From: Asticcacaulis excentricus CB 48
GTDB lineage: Bacteria; Pseudomonadota; Alphaproteobacteria; Caulobacterales; Caulobacteraceae
DNA length: 64,000 nucleotides
Reading direction: 5' to 3'
Assembly (NCBI RefSeq): GCF_000175215.2
Contig: NC_014817.1
Coordinates: forward strand, 214,501 to 278,500
Below, one piece after another: positions 1 through 8,190 of this stretch. Made by a program: the position numbers and the translations under genes. Every line of letters starts with the position of its first letter. Positions within the stretch are counted from its first letter, which is position 1. The notes under the pieces are model-generated. The model saw only the letters and a list, made by a program, of their open reading frames with translations, made no database searches and was not told where the DNA came from.

Positions 1-3
1 CTG

Positions 4-35
4 CCGCTCCGGTGACCCCACCGGAGCGGTTTTTT
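4..35 (+). terminator. Rho-independent terminator at the left edge
   Basis: A perfect 11-bp stem (CCGCTCCGGTG / CACCGGAGCGG) with a 4-nt ACCC loop is followed by six T on the plus strand. It should end a plus-strand transcript that enters from outside the window. The minus-strand oxidoreductase gene ends at the edge of its T tract, so the hairpin also sits just after that gene, but no T tract follows it in that direction. Confidence 0.85.
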
Positions 36-1068
36 ATAAAGCTAAGGTGCGGCCCGTTTCGGCGCTCCGGCGACCCAGATCGAGCAGACGCATGACGCTG
101 AGCGCCTCTTCGGCGGGGACAGGCAGGGGGCCGGTGCCGTGTATGGCCTGCGCCATGCCCTTATAAAAGGCCGGATAGCGTCCCGGTAATGTTGGCTGCG
201 CCAGCGGGGGCAGGGGATCGGCACCTGACACCGGCGTCAGCACACCGTCGCGGTCCGTGCCCCAGCCCTCGCCGCCGACCGGCTGCCCGGCCTTTAGGCC
301 CTCTTCCTGCGTATCGAGGCCGTATTTGACGTAGCTGCCCAACCGCCCGTGGATTTCAAAGCGCGGTCCCGGCGCGGGCGTCAGGGCGCTGGCCTGCAAG
401 CGCACACGGCGCGCGCCGTAGAACAGGGTGGCGTGGAAATAGTCATCGACCACAGAGCCTTCGCGCTGTTGCGCCAGATCGAGCGTAATGGCGTCGGGCG
501 TGCCAAACAGGCAGATGGCCTGATCGACCAGATGCGCCCCCAGATCGTACCACAGGCCGGACCCCGGCAGGGCCTGTTCACGCCAGCGATTGCGCAAGGC
601 CGGACGAAAGCGGTCAAAGCGCGAGATAAACAGGCTGATCTCGCCCAGGGCCCCCGTCTCAATCAGGTGCTTCACCGTCAGAAAATCGCCGTCCCAGCGG
701 CGGTTGTGAAAGACGGTCGCCAGCCGGTTGGCGGCTTTGGCCGCCGCAATCACGGCCTCGGCCTCTGCGGTGGTGAGGGCAAAGGGCTTGTCGATGACAA
801 CATGCTTGCCCGCTTTGAGTGCGGCGATGGCTTGTGGGGCGTGCAGATCATTGGGCGTGGCCACGACCATCAGCTCGATCACCGGATCGGCCAAGGCGGT
901 CTCAAAATCGCAGACCGTCACACCCGGCAGATCGGCATGGACCTCAGCGGGACGCGACGACACGACGGTGGTCAGCTCAAGACCCGTTGCCGCCCGGATC
1001 AGCGGTGCATGGAAGGTCTTTCCGGCATAGCCATAGCCCACCAATGCCGTCTGTACCGGAGCGCTCAT
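34..1068 (-). CDS. Gfo/Idh/MocA family NAD(P)-dependent oxidoreductase
   Basis: 344 aa, close to the usual family length. The N-terminus carries a Rossmann dinucleotide-binding segment (VGYGYAGKTFHAPLI, about residues 10-24), with the Tyr-Ala-Gly-Lys variant common in the YhhX/YdgJ-like branch. Near residues 93-97 is the VIDKPFA motif that supplies the conserved catalytic-region lysine. The C-terminal half fits the substrate-binding alpha/beta domain. Members oxidise or reduce sugars, inositols or related polyols in the cytoplasm, and the substrate cannot be read from the sequence. The gene starts 4 nt after the stop of the 2OG-Fe(II) oxygenase gene upstream, so the two are probably co-transcribed. 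No signal peptide is seen. Confidence 0.85.
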   Translation of the reverse strand: MSAPVQTALVGYGYAGKTFHAPLIRAATGLELTTVVSSRPAEVHADLPGVTVCDFETALADPVIELMVVATPNDLHAPQAIAALKAGKHVVIDKPFALTTAEAEAVIAAAKAANRLATVFHNRRWDGDFLTVKHLIETGALGEISLFISRFDRFRPALRNRWREQALPGSGLWYDLGAHLVDQAICLFGTPDAITLDLAQQREGSVVDDYFHATLFYGARRVRLQASALTPAPGPRFEIHGRLGSYVKYGLDTQEEGLKAGQPVGGEGWGTDRDGVLTPVSGADPLPPLAQPTLPGRYPAFYKGMAQAIHGTGPLPVPAEEALSVMRLLDLGRRSAETGRTLAL

Positions 1069-1072
1069 AATC

Positions 1073-1708
1073 TCACCAACTGTAGTTAAAACTGATGCTT
1101 ATGCGGATATCTTCAGACAGGTTGATCGGCACTTCGTGGCGCAGCCAGCTTTCCCACATCAGGATCGTGCCGGGCTTGGGCGCCTCATAGACGAAGGGCT
1201 GATGTTCGCGTTTGGCCCCCTCTTTGCGCGGCGGCGAATTCATAAAGCTGGTCAGGCGCGGGTCTTCGAATTTGAGCGCGCTGGCCCCGTCGGGCACGCT
1301 GACGTAAAAGGTGCCCGAAATCAGGCTGTGCGGGTGGATATGGTTCGAATGGTGCCCCATGGGCTCCAGAATATTGATCCACATATTGTCGAGCTTCAGC
1401 GCGCCGGCGGGCAGGTCGTATTCCAGAATTTCGACAAAGCGCGCGGCGTGGGCGTCAGTATGCGCCTTGAGGTCTTCAAAGGCGCTGGCCAGCAGGGGCA
1501 GGTTGTTCAGCGACCCATAGGAGGTGTAGCCGAGATAGCCCTTTTGCTGCGACCAGTTTTGCCCGGCCTCGTCCTCATCGGCAAAGGCGCGGCAGGTGTC
1601 GTCGATCTCCTCCAGATAGACCGCGAAATCCGGCATGTCCGACAGGTCGGCGCGGTAGATTTCGGTGGTGAACAAAGGCGTGACGGTGGAGGCGTAGGGC
1701 TGGCTCAT
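1073..1708 (-). CDS. Putative 2OG-Fe(II) oxygenase (TIGR02466-like)
   Basis: 211 aa. The sequence matches the remembered pattern of the small family of putative 2-oxoglutarate/Fe(II) oxygenases: a LDNMWINILEPMGHHSNHIHPHS region (about residues 105-128) supplies His ligands, SGTFYVSVPDG follows, and a C-terminal block (LRHEVP, then IRISISFNYSW) has a His and an Arg suited to the third iron ligand and 2OG binding. Family members are of unknown substrate; some sit beside phage or secondary-metabolite genes. It is cytoplasmic and has no signal peptide. It is the first gene of a probable two-gene unit with the Gfo/Idh/MocA gene, 4 nt downstream. The family call is good; the reaction is inferred. 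Confidence 0.75.
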   Translation of the reverse strand: MSQPYASTVTPLFTTEIYRADLSDMPDFAVYLEEIDDTCRAFADEDEAGQNWSQQKGYLGYTSYGSLNNLPLLASAFEDLKAHTDAHAARFVEILEYDLPAGALKLDNMWINILEPMGHHSNHIHPHSLISGTFYVSVPDGASALKFEDPRLTSFMNSPPRKEGAKREHQPFVYEAPKPGTILMWESWLRHEVPINLSEDIRISISFNYSW

Positions 1709-1744
1709 GCTGCCTTTTCGCCCAAAGGGGCGCTCGCGGCAAGC

Positions 1745-2257
1745 CTATTCGAAGACGCTGAGGTCGGGCGCGGCCTTTTGTCCCGGTGGCGGGCCGTAAC
1801 GGTTGGGCCCTTTGGTGCCGGGGATGAGGCAGAGGAGCAGGATAAGGGCTCTGTTTAGCCAGCCCACAGCATCTGAAATTTGGCGCAGCGTCCGTGTGAG
1901 AGATTCGTATTCAGGGTTAACGCCTGCACTGTTTTCCGGAAAAACAGGCACTATCCAAGGCGACAGCACAAAAAGAAGCGAAGTGAGGAAAGGCAACAAA
2001 AAGAACAGGGCGGGCCAGGTAGGCCCATTCAAGTCTTTCAACCTGCGTACCGACAGTGCGTAGATGGGCCATATCAACACGAATGCCAACAGCCCGAAAA
2101 CGCTAAGAACCGGGCTGGCTATAGAAATGCCGATATTCATTATTATCGGTAACAGGAAAGAATAGGCTGCAAACACAGCCAGCGACGACGATACCATAAA
2201 TAGCGCATAGGGAAGGCGCGCGGTACGTCCTTTGGTTGACAACAGAAAACGCCACAT
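1745..2257 (-). CDS. DUF805 family inner-membrane protein
   Basis: About 170 aa from the ATG at 2257. The N-terminus MWRFLLSTKGRTARLPYALF has the aromatic-rich, GR-containing opening typical of DUF805 (compare YhaH/YhaI). It is followed by about four hydrophobic membrane segments, with a loop rich in Leu-Lys-Asp-Leu-Asn before the third (VRRLKDLNGPTWPAL), a family hallmark. The function of the family is unknown. A longer reading from a GTG at 2302 is possible but would place the extra 15 codons inside a terminator hairpin, so I prefer the ATG. The hairpin's right arm (a run of G) is also the only Shine-Dalgarno-like sequence, which may couple termination and translation. Confidence 0.8.
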   Translation of the reverse strand: MWRFLLSTKGRTARLPYALFMVSSSLAVFAAYSFLLPIIMNIGISIASPVLSVFGLLAFVLIWPIYALSVRRLKDLNGPTWPALFFLLPFLTSLLFVLSPWIVPVFPENSAGVNPEYESLTRTLRQISDAVGWLNRALILLLCLIPGTKGPNRYGPPPGQKAAPDLSVFE

Positions 2258-2310
2258 AAAAAAATCCCCCCCGGTGGGTATGACAGGTAACCTATCACTC
2301 ACCGGGGAGA
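2258..2310 (-). terminator. Terminator-like hairpin abutting the DUF805 start codon
   Basis: Read on the minus strand, TCTCCCCGGTG (2310-2300) pairs with CACCGGGGGGGA (2276-2265). The enclosed sequence is itself nearly self-complementary (AGGT/ACCT), giving a long imperfect hairpin. Seven T (2264-2258) follow and then the ATG at 2257 directly. It is well placed to terminate the SIMPL gene upstream. Because the G-run is the only candidate ribosome-binding site for the DUF805 gene, the structure could also gate its translation. Confidence 0.65.
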
Positions 2311-2334
2311 TTTGTCATGCGTTCAGAGTAAGGC

Positions 2335-3078
2335 CTATTCCAGCACAAACTCGGCATTGAGCGTCATCGCGGTCGAAACCTCACCCGCGGCTATGGCCGT
2401 ATCGGATTCGGCCTTCATAGCCATGGCGCGGACCATCGGCATGGGCGGCGGCGCGGACATGGCGGCATTTTCGTTCAGCGACTTGATCCGCTTCACTGTC
2501 TTGCCCAGCGATTTGGCATAAAGCTCGGCACGCGCCATGAGCGTCTTGGTTGCTTCGATGCGCGCCTTGTCCTCGGCGGCCGACGGGTCTTTCAGACCGA
2601 AGGAGATGCCGTCGATCTGGTTGATACCGGCCTTGACCACCGCGTCAATGGCGCTACCCAGCTTCTTGACCTCTTCGACGCGCACGCTGATGCGATTGCT
2701 GGCCTGATAGCCGCGTAAGGTCGGCGTGCCGCCGTTTTGAGGGTAGTCATAGACGGCGTTGAGGCTGAGGCCGGTCGTCTGGACATGTTTATCGGCAATG
2801 CCTTGCGCCTTTACGGCGGCGAAGACGCTGTTCATCTTCTGGGCATTGAGCTTCATGGCCTCATCGGCGGTCTTGGCCTCGGTGACCACGCCAAAGGTGA
2901 TGAAGGCCACGTCCGGTGTCGAGCGCACCTCGGCCGTTTCCGACAGAGTGAGCAGGGTGCCCATCTGGTGATGGGCCATGTGCTCAGCCCTGGGCGAATC
3001 AGGGGTTTGGGCCATCACCGGCGCGGCGGCAGTCATCAGGGCGAGGGCAGCGGCGGAAACCGCGAACATCCGTTGCAT
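2335..3078 (-). CDS. SIMPL (DUF541) domain secreted protein
   Basis: 247 aa from the ATG at 3078, chosen because it is preceded by a purine-rich site and opens directly into a signal peptide (MQRMFAVSAAALALMTAAAPVMAQ). The mature protein has the SIMPL/DUF541 pattern: a TLSETAEVRSTPDVAFITFGVVTEAKTADEA-type opening (residues about 44-75), a central LNAVYDYPQNG block and a DGISFGLKD segment. Family members form periplasmic or surface oligomers, and some (BP26/OMP28, YggE) are linked to stress protection. The function here is not resolved. It is a single gene followed by a terminator-like hairpin; an alternative ATG 14 codons upstream lacks signal-peptide logic. Confidence 0.8.
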   Translation of the reverse strand: MQRMFAVSAAALALMTAAAPVMAQTPDSPRAEHMAHHQMGTLLTLSETAEVRSTPDVAFITFGVVTEAKTADEAMKLNAQKMNSVFAAVKAQGIADKHVQTTGLSLNAVYDYPQNGGTPTLRGYQASNRISVRVEEVKKLGSAIDAVVKAGINQIDGISFGLKDPSAAEDKARIEATKTLMARAELYAKSLGKTVKRIKSLNENAAMSAPPPMPMVRAMAMKAESDTAIAAGEVSTAMTLNAEFVLE

Positions 3079-3258
3079 AGGTGTCTCTCTTCTTTCAAAA
3101 TCGGTCTGGCAGCTCAGCATGGGTCTTCATGACCCTCACATTACCGTCACTGGGCGGAGAATGCCCCGCCTGTGTGTCAATAATCCATGTGCGCGTGTGA
3201 ATGACGCATGAACCGAACTGATGATCTGGCGTTAGCCTTGTTGCTGCCGCGTCTACTG

Positions 3259-3287
3259 TTGAAAATACCGGCAGAGGGCTTTAAATC
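3259..3287 (+). promoter_or_regulatory. Possible promoter of the tRNA gene
   Basis: TTGAAA (3259-3264) and TAAATC (3282-3287) are separated by 17 nt and end about 40 nt before the tRNA. The match to sigma-70 consensus is partial, so this is a candidate only. The rest of 3079-3329 shows no convincing gene. Confidence 0.3.
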
Positions 3288-3329
3288 CGGGCGGGAGCGT
3301 GTTAGGCACGCAACCCCTGCCTTTGGTAA

Positions 3330-3405
3330 GGGCGTGTAGCTCAATGGTTAGAGCCGACCGCTCATAACGGTCTGGTTGGGGGTTCGAGTCCCTCCGCGCC
3401 TACCA
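3330..3405 (+). tRNA. tRNA with anticodon CAT (elongator Met or lysidine-type Ile)
   Basis: 76 nt including an encoded CCA. The cloverleaf is complete: acceptor GGGCGTG / CGCGCCT (G1-U72 wobble), D-stem GCTC/GAGC, anticodon stem GACCG/CGGTC with loop CTCATAA, and T-arm GGGGG-TTCGAGT-CCCTC. The first base pair is not the C1-A72 mismatch of initiator tRNA. CAT in a CTCATAA loop fits either elongator tRNA-Met or the tRNA-Ile whose C34 is modified to lysidine by TilS; the sequence alone does not decide. An integrase gene begins on the other side and its reading frame runs antisense into the 3' half of this tRNA, so it served as an attachment site. Confidence 0.93.
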
Positions 3406-4559
3406 ATTTCCCCAAAAGATGTTGTTTTTACAATCTTTTTTGGTCTCCGCAGTGAGTTAGACACTTGGGTTAGACACTTTTTCGTCTGAGCCTCGCGTGT
3501 GCGGACTTTCTTCATAGCCTCTTTCGCCATCTTTTTCTGGTTCGCTGCTGCGGTGTAAAGTGCGGCTTCTTTGATCGACGATAGGCCTAAGACCGCCATT
3601 ATTTCTTTCTCGGAGCACCCGGCCTCGGCCAGGCGTGAGCCCGCCAGTTTGCGAAGGCCATGGGATGATTTACCCTCAGACAGTCCGGCCTCCTTGGCCC
3701 ATTCGCTCATGTAGTTGCCGAGCCCTTTGATGCTGTAGCCCGTACCGTAGTCTGCCTGCGGGTAAGGGGTTTTAGCGCTGGCCTTGTTGGAAGCAATCGT
3801 ACGCCGGAGTTCAGGATGAATCGGGATATCGACGGTCACCCGCTTTTTGCCGGCGCGTATCTTGGCCTGAACGACCCGGATCATGCCGCCTGGTATCTCA
3901 TGAGCCGCTCCCAGGACAGCGGCGTCGGAGACGCGCTGCCCCAGATACGACATCAATGCGTAAGCCAGACGCTGCTTGCCGTTTAAGGGCCAGTATGCTT
4001 CGAAGGCCGCCGCATCGGCCTCATCCCACGCCGTGAAACCCTTTTTCTCATAACTGGGACCTTCGACGAACTGCGCCGGGTTGCTTGTGAGAATTTTAGA
4101 GGTGGGAGCCGCGCAAAACTGGAAAAAGGTTTTTAGCCGCTTCAGAAACGACTTGGCCGCACCTGGCTGGTCGCTCATGTCATCGATCCAGCTCTGCACG
4201 ACGATTGGCTCGACCTCGGTGACTGGCAGATCGAGACAATCCGCCAATTCGCGTTCCATCATTTGTCTGTAGTGGAGGCGGGGCCGTGGCTCCAAAGACC
4301 GAAATTTCGAAGATCCGTACCAACGGGTTAAGGCCCATTCGAGAGACCCTGTCTTGTCCCGCTTCGGAGCCTTTTTCTTTTCCGGACCAGGGGACCTCGA
4401 AGGCAGAGCTGCGACTTTGAAATACGTCTCCATAAACTCGCGGCTAAGCGGCGTGCCCGGAAGCGTTACTGACGGCACGCCGCGTTTGCGGAAGTAATAC
4501 CGTAGCTTTCCGTGCCGATCTTTATATCGCTTGATGTACTTGAGGTTTTCTAAGGTCAT
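3348..4559 (-). CDS. Tyrosine recombinase / tRNA-associated integrase
   Basis: About 403 aa from the ATG at 4559 (MTLENLKYIKRYKDRHGKLRYYF), which matches the usual beginning of this integrase type; an in-frame ATG at 4634 would add 25 non-family residues. An N-terminal SAM-like DNA-binding domain (about residues 60-160) is followed by the catalytic domain. The visible residues are Arg in YLGQRVSDAAVLG, a Lys in the AKIRAGKKRV strand, His-x-x-Arg in SSHGLRKLAG and the nucleophile Tyr in ALYTAAAN. The last ~15 codons are the antisense reading of the tRNA at 3348-3405, a common consequence of integration at a tRNA 3' end. The catalytic set is intact, so the enzyme may be active, yet the cargo next to it looks decayed. 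Confidence 0.88.
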   Translation of the reverse strand: MTLENLKYIKRYKDRHGKLRYYFRKRGVPSVTLPGTPLSREFMETYFKVAALPSRSPGPEKKKAPKRDKTGSLEWALTRWYGSSKFRSLEPRPRLHYRQMMERELADCLDLPVTEVEPIVVQSWIDDMSDQPGAAKSFLKRLKTFFQFCAAPTSKILTSNPAQFVEGPSYEKKGFTAWDEADAAAFEAYWPLNGKQRLAYALMSYLGQRVSDAAVLGAAHEIPGGMIRVVQAKIRAGKKRVTVDIPIHPELRRTIASNKASAKTPYPQADYGTGYSIKGLGNYMSEWAKEAGLSEGKSSHGLRKLAGSRLAEAGCSEKEIMAVLGLSSIKEAALYTAAANQKKMAKEAMKKVRTREAQTKKCLTQVSNSLRRPKKIVKTTSFGEIGRRGGTRTPNQTVMSGRL

Positions 4560-4669
4560 CGCGACGTTGGAGGAATGGGTTGGATTTTTCAACTGGTGCA
4601 GCGGCAGGCGCAGTGAGAACTCGGACAATACCATCCGTGGTTATGCCTGCCGCCCCCTTTGTGGCTTCG

Positions 4670-4981
4670 CTCATGATGGCGCGCGATCTGCGGCTGAACA
4701 TGACCGACCACTGGACCCCCACGGCGCGCAGCTATTTCAGCCGTGTGATCAAGGGGCAAATCTTAGCGGCGGTGCGTGAAGCCGTAGGTGATGACGCGGC
4801 TAGCCGCCTTCACAAGCTGAAAAAGCCGGAAATGGCCGAAGCCGCCGAGCAACTGGTGCAGGGCACGGGGTGGCTGCCCGCCTGCTTGCGGACCCCCGCA
4901 CCACCGCAAGAGACGGCGCAGGAGCCGCTGGCCTTGCCGCTGTCGGAGCCAACGCCTCACCTGCCCGCTGCGGCGGAGTAG
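4670..4981 (+). pseudogene. 5'-truncated remnant of a plasmid/island-type parB
   Basis: The reading frame carries about 90 residues resembling the C-terminal part of ParB-like partition proteins of alphaproteobacterial plasmids and islands: DLRLNMTDHWTPT, SYFSRVIKGQILAAVREAV, LKKPEMAEAAEQL and GTGWLPACLRT. The N-terminal CTP-binding and helix-turn-helix parts of ParB are absent; in their place upstream is the 5' end of the divergent integrase. A partner ParA is not present. I read it as the relic of the far end of an integrated element fused to the integrase by deletion. The fragment could still be translated from an internal ATG but would lack the DNA-binding domain. 4982-5138 holds no other gene that I can recognise. 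Confidence 0.65.
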
Positions 4982-5138
4982 GGGAAGGCCGGGGCCGCGT
5001 CAGCGGTCCCGGTCGACCCGTATTGGGATGGGGAAGAGGTTTGAGGTTATCAGGAGGCTGCAGTCATTTTCTTAAGGTCCGGCGGTATCGACCGCTTTGG
5101 GGTGCCAAGAAAATGGCTTGTCAATTTAAATTGTCTGA

Positions 5139-5153
5139 GTATACACTGTATAC
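5139..5153. promoter_or_regulatory. Operator-like palindrome, site 1
   Basis: GTATACA-C-TGTATAC is a perfect 15-bp palindrome 31 bp before the GH127 start. It belongs to the series of TATAC/GTATA palindromes at promoters across 5.1-25.7 kb, but it has a longer spacing between GTATAC blocks (3 nt) than the other seven (1 nt). Confidence 0.5.
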
Positions 5154-5183
5154 CAAATCATTCACTCAGGCCGTGGCTTTCCG

Positions 5184-8024
5184 ATGCACAGAAAATTTAT
5201 CGAAGGCAATCATTCCGATCAATGCGGATCGGATTGTCCTTGCGCTGCCCTCACACGGCGGTCTTTTTTCGCTGGAGCCGCAGGTATATCGCTGTTTGCC
5301 GGCATCGCGTCGCTGACAACACCTAGCCATGCGGCGGACGCGCCGGTCAATCTGGCTAAAGTGGCGACCGCTTCGACCTCTTATCATTCCGGCGATACCC
5401 GGGTATCGGCGCTGAATGACGGCAACACTCCTAACAACTCCGCCGATGCCGAAGCCGGCATGTATGGCAACTGGCCAAAGACGGGCACGGAATGGGTGCA
5501 GTACGACTGGAGCGAGCCGGTTACGACCAACAGTATCGAGGTGTACTGGTGGGTGGATGGCCAAGGCGTTGGCGCGCCGAAAGCCTGTCGCATTCTCTAT
5601 TGGAATGGCACAACCTTCACGCCGGTGAAAAACACACAAGGCTTGGGTACGAAGAAAGATACCCTCAATATCAGCACCTTCGATGCGGTGACGACCGATA
5701 AACTGCGTCTGGAAATCGTTTCGGACGGTAAGCTGTCAACCGGCATTCTGGAATGGAAGGTCATGAGTTCGGGGGCTGTGCCGTTGTTCGCACCGGCCGT
5801 GGCGGCCGGTATTGACCGCACGGTGGTCATGGGAGGTAAGACCTATCTGCGTGGCAAGGCCGAGTGGCTAACTTCTACGGCCGACGCCGGCATTCTTTGG
5901 CGCAAGGTGTCCGGGCCGGGAGAAGTCACCTTCGCCGATCCCAAGGCCCCGGTCACCACGGCGCAGGTTTCGGCGCTCGGCGACTATGTACTGGAACTGG
6001 AAGCCCATACCGGAGGCAAGGTCAGCCGCTCGACGCTTAAGCTCCATGCTCAAGCCGCGCCGCCGCCGCAGCGGCTCGATGTCGTCTATACCAAACGCTA
6101 CATCATCGACAGCCCGCTGTGGAATACGCGCGCCAAGACCCTGATTGTTAACTGGATTCCGCACGTCATCGACTATTGCGAACGCACTGATCTGACCATC
6201 GGCAATGGGGGTATCGACAACTTCATCGAGGCGGGCAAGGCCAATCGCGGCGAGCGGCATGGTCCGCACAAAGGCTATGTATTTTCCAATGCGTGGGTGC
6301 TGGAAACGGTAGAGGCCATCTGCATTGCCCTGATGGTCGATCCGCAGGGTGATAAAGACATTATCACGGCACAGGATAAGATGCGTGAGACGCTGGAGCG
6401 GTGGATTCCGATTATCCTCGCGGCGCAGGAGCCAGACGGCTATCTTCAAACCGCCAAGACCCTGGCCCCAAAATCAGAATGGCCGGAGCGCTGGTCGCCC
6501 GAACAGCGGAGCAATCACGAGGGTTATATCGCCGGCTATTTCATCGAATCCGCCATCAATCACTACACCCTGACCAATGGCCAGGATCTGCGCCTTTATA
6601 ACGCCGCCAAGAAACTGGCCGATTGCTGGGTGGCCAATATCGGGCCGGGCAAGAAGGAATGGTTCGATGGTCATCAGGAGATGGAGCAGGCTCTTGTCCG
6701 CTTCGGTCGCTTCGTCAATGACGAGGAAGGGAACGGCCGGGGTGACGCCTATATCGCGCTGGCTAAATTTTTGCTGGAATCGCGCCGCGGAGGGCAGGAG
6801 TACGACCAGAGCCATCTCCCTCCGGTGCAGCAGTATGAGGCCGTCGGCCATGCCGTGCGCGCCGTCTACTTTTATTCGGGAATGGCCGATATAGCCGCAG
6901 AGACCGGCGACCGCGACTACCAGAGCGCTGTGGCCTCGCTGTGGGACAACATGGTCAATCGCAAATACTACGTCACCGGCGGAATCGGCTCTGGCGAGAC
7001 CTCTGAGGGCTTCGGACCTGACTACTCGCTTCGCAATGGCGCCTACTGTGAATCCTGCTCAAGTTGCGGGCTGATCTTCTTCCAGTACAAAATGAACCTC
7101 AGCTACCACGACGCCAGGTATGCCGATCTTTATGAGCAGACCATGTACAATGCGCTTCTGGGTTCGACGGATCTCGAAGGGCGCAGCTTCTGTTACACCA
7201 ACCCCCTCGTCAATACCGAGCGCACGCTTTGGCACGTGTGCCCGTGCTGTGTCGCCAACATCCCGCGTACCCTGTTGATGATCCCGACCTGGACCTACTT
7301 GAAGGATAAGGCCGGCCTCTACGTTAATATGTTCATCGGCTCAACGATTACCGTCGAAAAGGTGGCCGGGACCGACGTCGAGATGGTGCAAAAGACCGAC
7401 TATCCCTGGAATGGCGCGGTCTCGATCACCGTCAATCCCAAGGAAACCAAGACCTTTACGGTCCATGTGCGCGTGCCCAACCGCCAGACCAGCGCGCTCT
7501 ATACCGCGACCCCGGAAATCAGCGGCCTGAAACGCTTCACCGTCAATGGCAAAGCCTATTCGCCGGAGATCATCAATGGCTATGCGGTCGTGACGCGTGA
7601 GTGGCGGGCGGGGGACACCATCGCCTTCGAAATCCCAATGGAACCGCAGCGAATCCACGCCGATCCGAAGATCGAAGCCGATCGGGGCAAGGTGGCCCTC
7701 GGCTACGGGCCTTTAGTCTACAACGTTGAACTCGCCGACCAGAAAAGCATAACCCAACCTCTTAGCAAGGCACCGATCAAGGCGGAATGGCGCGCAGACC
7801 TGCTAGGTGGCGTGGTGGCATTGACCGGAAAATGGGCCGATGGCTCGCCCATGCTGGCCATCCCCAACTATGCACGGATGAACCGCATCGGTGGCCAGGC
7901 CAGCGAAATGGGCGCTGGCGATATCGACTACGCGCCGGGCACAAAGTCAGAAGTAGCTGAGGTCGGACCCCGCCAACGCTTTACTGGTCTGCAATCTCAA
8001 GTCTGGATAAACGATCAGGGTTGA
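5184..8024 (+). CDS. GH127 beta-L-arabinofuranosidase with N-terminal discoidin-like and Ig-like modules
   Basis: 946 aa. A twin-arginine signal (LTRRSFFAGAAG, residues 23-34) and AHA-type cleavage region indicate Tat export. Residues about 53-195 form an F5/8-type-C (CBM32-like) module, residues about 203-290 an Ig/PKD-like domain, and the rest the GH127 (DUF1680) (alpha/alpha)6 catalytic domain. The family's zinc/catalytic cysteines are visible: CESCSSC (C622, E623, C625) and HVCPCC (C688-C689). Characterised GH127 enzymes use a Zn-bound cysteine nucleophile to release L-arabinofuranose from beta-linked arabinosides such as those on plant hydroxyproline. The gene is single, preceded by a GTATAC palindrome, and followed by a decayed hipB region. 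It is longer than its paralogue at 10424-12799 because of the two extra modules. Confidence 0.87.
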   Translation: MHRKFIEGNHSDQCGSDCPCAALTRRSFFAGAAGISLFAGIASLTTPSHAADAPVNLAKVATASTSYHSGDTRVSALNDGNTPNNSADAEAGMYGNWPKTGTEWVQYDWSEPVTTNSIEVYWWVDGQGVGAPKACRILYWNGTTFTPVKNTQGLGTKKDTLNISTFDAVTTDKLRLEIVSDGKLSTGILEWKVMSSGAVPLFAPAVAAGIDRTVVMGGKTYLRGKAEWLTSTADAGILWRKVSGPGEVTFADPKAPVTTAQVSALGDYVLELEAHTGGKVSRSTLKLHAQAAPPPQRLDVVYTKRYIIDSPLWNTRAKTLIVNWIPHVIDYCERTDLTIGNGGIDNFIEAGKANRGERHGPHKGYVFSNAWVLETVEAICIALMVDPQGDKDIITAQDKMRETLERWIPIILAAQEPDGYLQTAKTLAPKSEWPERWSPEQRSNHEGYIAGYFIESAINHYTLTNGQDLRLYNAAKKLADCWVANIGPGKKEWFDGHQEMEQALVRFGRFVNDEEGNGRGDAYIALAKFLLESRRGGQEYDQSHLPPVQQYEAVGHAVRAVYFYSGMADIAAETGDRDYQSAVASLWDNMVNRKYYVTGGIGSGETSEGFGPDYSLRNGAYCESCSSCGLIFFQYKMNLSYHDARYADLYEQTMYNALLGSTDLEGRSFCYTNPLVNTERTLWHVCPCCVANIPRTLLMIPTWTYLKDKAGLYVNMFIGSTITVEKVAGTDVEMVQKTDYPWNGAVSITVNPKETKTFTVHVRVPNRQTSALYTATPEISGLKRFTVNGKAYSPEIINGYAVVTREWRAGDTIAFEIPMEPQRIHADPKIEADRGKVALGYGPLVYNVELADQKSITQPLSKAPIKAEWRADLLGGVVALTGKWADGSPMLAIPNYARMNRIGGQASEMGAGDIDYAPGTKSEVAEVGPRQRFTGLQSQVWINDQG

Positions 8025-8190
8025 AGTTCAGATACTTGCCGTGGTGGTTTAGGTAGGTCCGCGGAGGAGCGAGCTATTGGTGGTCTAACATTGTGCTACC
8101 CAGAGAAAGGTTCCCTCTCAAAGGGCGAACCTCTGTGGTGTATATCCATTCCCTCGAAATGGGTCGGTGTGTGTTGAGCCAGACGCGGGG
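8025..8190 (-). pseudogene. Possible short remnant of a hipA-like toxin gene
   Basis: Directly downstream of the broken hipB-like gene, on the same strand, two short stretches in different frames recall the start of HipA-type kinases: RVWLNTH (around 8190-8170) and SPFEREPFSG (around 8131-8099), the latter like the family's SLPLREEPFSG. The hipB stop overlaps a GTG in a GTGA arrangement, as expected for a hipBA operon. The rest of hipA is missing. The evidence is short motif resemblance only. Confidence 0.35.

Noticed and set aside
349..1089. 246-codon plus-strand frame opposite the Gfo/Idh/MocA gene
   Set aside because: It is a high-GC antisense shadow; the minus strand encodes a full-length recognisable protein.
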